Below are positions 5,010 through 6,747 of a stretch of DNA of 6,747 bases, one piece after another. Each line of letters starts with the position of its first letter. Positions within the stretch are counted from its first letter, which is position 1. Position numbers and translations under genes: made by a program. The notes below the pieces were generated by a model, which did no database searches, was not told the origin of the DNA, and saw only the letters and a program-made list of their open reading frames with translations. The DNA is from Bacteroidales bacterium (GTDB lineage Bacteria > Bacteroidota > Bacteroidia > Bacteroidales > F082), in the NCBI GenBank assembly GCA_016281295.1, contig JAEEII010000250.1, forward strand, positions 1-6,747, read 5' to 3'.

Positions 5010-6296
5010 ATGAGAGGCGACGGAAGTGTTTTTAAAACGACAAACAACGGAAAGGCAAAATGGGCGTACCGCTGGAACCAAGCTGGCAGAACCCATACCA
5101 AATTCTTTCCAGGAACCGAAGAAGGAAAACGACAGGCCGAGGACTTTAAAAAGGTAAAACGGGTTGAACTACAGGACGGCATCAAGGGCTGTGCATCGTC
5201 CCTGCACGACGCCATCGTCGATTATCTGGAGACGCATAAGCTTAACGACATACGCCCCAGCAGTTACCAACGCCATATCGATACCCTGTACGCCATCCCC
5301 GCATGGTTACGAACGGATAAACGGATTGACGAAATCACAGCCGATGACGTTAAAAAGGGCCTCAACGAGGTTGGCGAACGGTTGAGCAAAAGCAGTACAA
5401 GGAAAGTTTACGACCTGATTAACGCTACCATGAAAAATGCCGTCGCCAACAAAAAATTGCGGGACAACCCAATGGCCACGTTGAAGCGTCCCCAAATCGA
5501 AAAAGCAGAAAAGGAAGTATTCACGGACTCCGAGATTTTCCGTTTGTTGCGCACTGCCCGATACATCCAGACGGCGGGCAAGTTCCACTCCATCACCCAT
5601 GATTATTACACGATTATATTACTGTTACTGACCACGGGGCTACGCATCGGCGAGGCTTTGGCCCTGCGCTGGGAAGATATCGACTGGACCGACGGCAAAG
5701 AAGAAATCCACATCCAAAGAACATTGGACAGCCACTTTATTAACAAAAATAAAAACCAAAAGGGACTACAACGCTTCAACGAACCCAAAACCAACAAAGG
5801 CGACCGTTATATCCCCATTTTCAGCAAACACCTAGTCAAACGACTGAAAGACATGCGACCGTCCGAGGACGCAAAAGGGCAAGTGTTCTCCACACGGACC
5901 GGTACTGCCCTCAGCTACCACAATTTTGTCAAGACCTGGTCGGCCATCGGCAAGGAATATGCCCGCAAATGCCCCCATTGTGGCCACAGACGCCCCAACG
6001 ACTGGACATGCCCCAACGGTCACCATGTAACCCGTAGACGCGTCCAGTGCCCCGTGTGCAAAGCGGAACAGCCAAAAGAATGGACCTGCCCTGATTGCGG
6101 GACATTGGTAAAAGAGCTTCACAAGTCCCCTCACACCACCCGCCACACCTTCGTCAGCTACCTACTCAACCACGGCGTGCCCATCAAGTATGTACAGGCA
6201 CTCGCCGGGCATGCAGATTCCACAGTAACAATAGGCACATATGGTCATGCACCCCAACACCTGCGGGACGGGGTAAAAAGCACTTTCCGCAAATAA
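5010..6296 (+). CDS. int: Tyrosine recombinase (integrase) with zinc-ribbon insertion
   Basis: 428 aa. Residues 1-57 form an arm-type DNA-binding domain (GSVFKTTNNGKAKWAYRWNQAGRTHTKFF), about 64-158 the core-binding SAM-like domain, and 168-428 the catalytic domain. Catalytic residues are visible: R212 in TTGLRIGEAL, a lysine at 260 or 263 in EPKTNKGDR, H375 and R378 in HTTRH, H401 in LAGHAD and the nucleophile Y411 in TIGTYGHA. Between the hairpin lysine and the HxxR box is an insertion (about 320-372) with two similar units, CPHCGHRRPNDWTCPNGHH and CPVCKAEQPKEWTCPDCG. The cysteines at 321, 324, 334, 347, 350, 360 and 363 (plus H338/H339) look like two zinc-binding ribbons. The integrase is complete, has a consensus promoter and a strong terminator, and stands next to a tRNA-Trp gene, its probable target. 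It would catalyse integration, and excision with the xis product. Confidence 0.93.
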   Translation: MRGDGSVFKTTNNGKAKWAYRWNQAGRTHTKFFPGTEEGKRQAEDFKKVKRVELQDGIKGCASSLHDAIVDYLETHKLNDIRPSSYQRHIDTLYAIPAWLRTDKRIDEITADDVKKGLNEVGERLSKSSTRKVYDLINATMKNAVANKKLRDNPMATLKRPQIEKAEKEVFTDSEIFRLLRTARYIQTAGKFHSITHDYYTIILLLLTTGLRIGEALALRWEDIDWTDGKEEIHIQRTLDSHFINKNKNQKGLQRFNEPKTNKGDRYIPIFSKHLVKRLKDMRPSEDAKGQVFSTRTGTALSYHNFVKTWSAIGKEYARKCPHCGHRRPNDWTCPNGHHVTRRRVQCPVCKAEQPKEWTCPDCGTLVKELHKSPHTTRHTFVSYLLNHGVPIKYVQALAGHADSTVTIGTYGHAPQHLRDGVKSTFRK

Positions 6297-6482
6297 AAAA
6301 AAATTAGCTGTCAGTCTTTGTTGACCGACAGCTTTTTTTTTGTTACGTGCAGAAAAGTTGTCATTAGTTGTCATTACCATTGCATAGCCGTAGTTACATG
6401 CCGTATCCAAAAGATTAACTTTTTCTTCATCCGTCAATTGACCGATTTCGAGAAACCGCATCGTTACTGCATTTACAAACAT
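6162..6482 (-). CDS. Doubtful small ORF between int and tRNA-Trp
   Basis: From the ATG at 6482 the frame gives 106 codons. Residues 1-41 (MFVNAVTMRFLEIGQLTDEEKVNLLDTACNYGYAMVMTTND) look like genuine protein with an acidic helix. The rest runs through the int terminator and antisense to the int 3' end, which looks like chance extension. TATAAT stands directly before the ATG and no clear ribosome binding site is seen. It may be the remnant of a gene broken when the element entered, or not coding at all. No family recognised. Confidence 0.3.
   Translation of the reverse strand: MFVNAVTMRFLEIGQLTDEEKVNLLDTACNYGYAMVMTTNDNFSARNKKKAVGQQRLTANFFLFAESAFYPVPQVLGCMTICAYCYCGICMPGECLYILDGHAVVE
6306..6341 (+). 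terminator. Intrinsic terminator after int (bidirectional)
   Basis: Stem AGCTGTC (6306-6312) / GACAGCT (6327-6333), extended by GTC/GAC inside after one mismatch, followed by nine T (6333-6341). An A tract (6294-6303) precedes it, so it can stop transcription from both sides. Confidence 0.85.
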
Positions 6483-6617
6483 ATTATACTTTTCTTTACG
6501 AAAAGAAAATTCAAATCGGTGCAATAATGACAAAAACAATAACAACTTTGCATTGATTTTCTTTGATTTAGATTTATTTAGATTAACTTTCAACAGCGTT
6601 TTTCGGAAAATTAAAAT

Positions 6618-6652
6618 CCCCTCAAATCCGCTTGTTTGCTGGACTTGAGGGG
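6618..6652 (-). terminator. Intrinsic terminator downstream of tRNA-Trp
   Basis: On the minus strand CCCCTCAA (6652-6645) pairs with TTGAGGGG (6625-6618), extended by three inner pairs after one mismatch, and is followed by ATTTTAATTTT. It lies ten bases after the tRNA CCA end. Confidence 0.75.
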
Positions 6653-6661
6653 TTGTTTCCA

Positions 6662-6737
<76 letters not shown>

Positions 6738-6747
6738 GTGGAGCGGA

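Overview
The window carries the right-hand part of an integrative mobilizable element (or a small integrative and conjugative element) next to a tRNA-Trp gene. The host looks like a low-to-mid GC Bacillota (Firmicutes). The reasons are strong AGGAGG-type ribosome binding sites, near-consensus TTGACA/TATAAT promoters, many hairpin-plus-T-tract terminators and a CCA-encoding tRNA-Trp of Firmicutes type. A finer placement, for example within Negativicutes, is only a guess.

Layout, left to right. Bases 1-2340 (+): the 3' part of a MobA/MobL (MobQ-type) relaxase gene whose beginning lies outside the window. Bases 2341-2967: a long region without a convincing gene, full of palindromes; it holds three of five members of a hairpin family with a conserved 13-nt loop and changing stems, a nested palindrome, a 14-bp perfect palindrome and an AT-rich tract. 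Bases 2968-3171 (-): a doubtful 67-aa ORF. Bases 3219-4088 (-): a rolling-circle replication initiator with HUH and YxxK motifs. Bases 4089-4405: a leader with an intrinsic terminator and an opposing small RNA with its own promoter and terminator, which resembles plasmid copy-number control by antisense RNA. Bases 4406-4825 (-): a small excisionase-like helix-turn-helix protein with an AT-hook tail. Bases 4826-5009: divergent promoters for xis and int. Bases 5010-6296 (+): a tyrosine recombinase with a double zinc-ribbon insertion in its catalytic domain. Bases 6297-6661: terminators and a doubtful small ORF. Bases 6662-6737 (-): tRNA-Trp, the likely attachment site.

How it may work together: Int and Xis would integrate and excise the element at tRNA-Trp. 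The excised circle could be replicated by Rep from a rolling-circle origin, with rep possibly held in check by the small RNA and the leader terminator. The MobQ relaxase would nick an oriT outside the window for transfer by a helper conjugation system. No cargo, resistance or defence gene is visible here.

The most unusual signals are the hairpin family (identical or near-identical 13-nt loop, different but fully complementary stems, two copies inside the relaxase coding sequence), the rep leader with its putative antisense RNA and attenuator, and the integrase with its inserted zinc ribbons.
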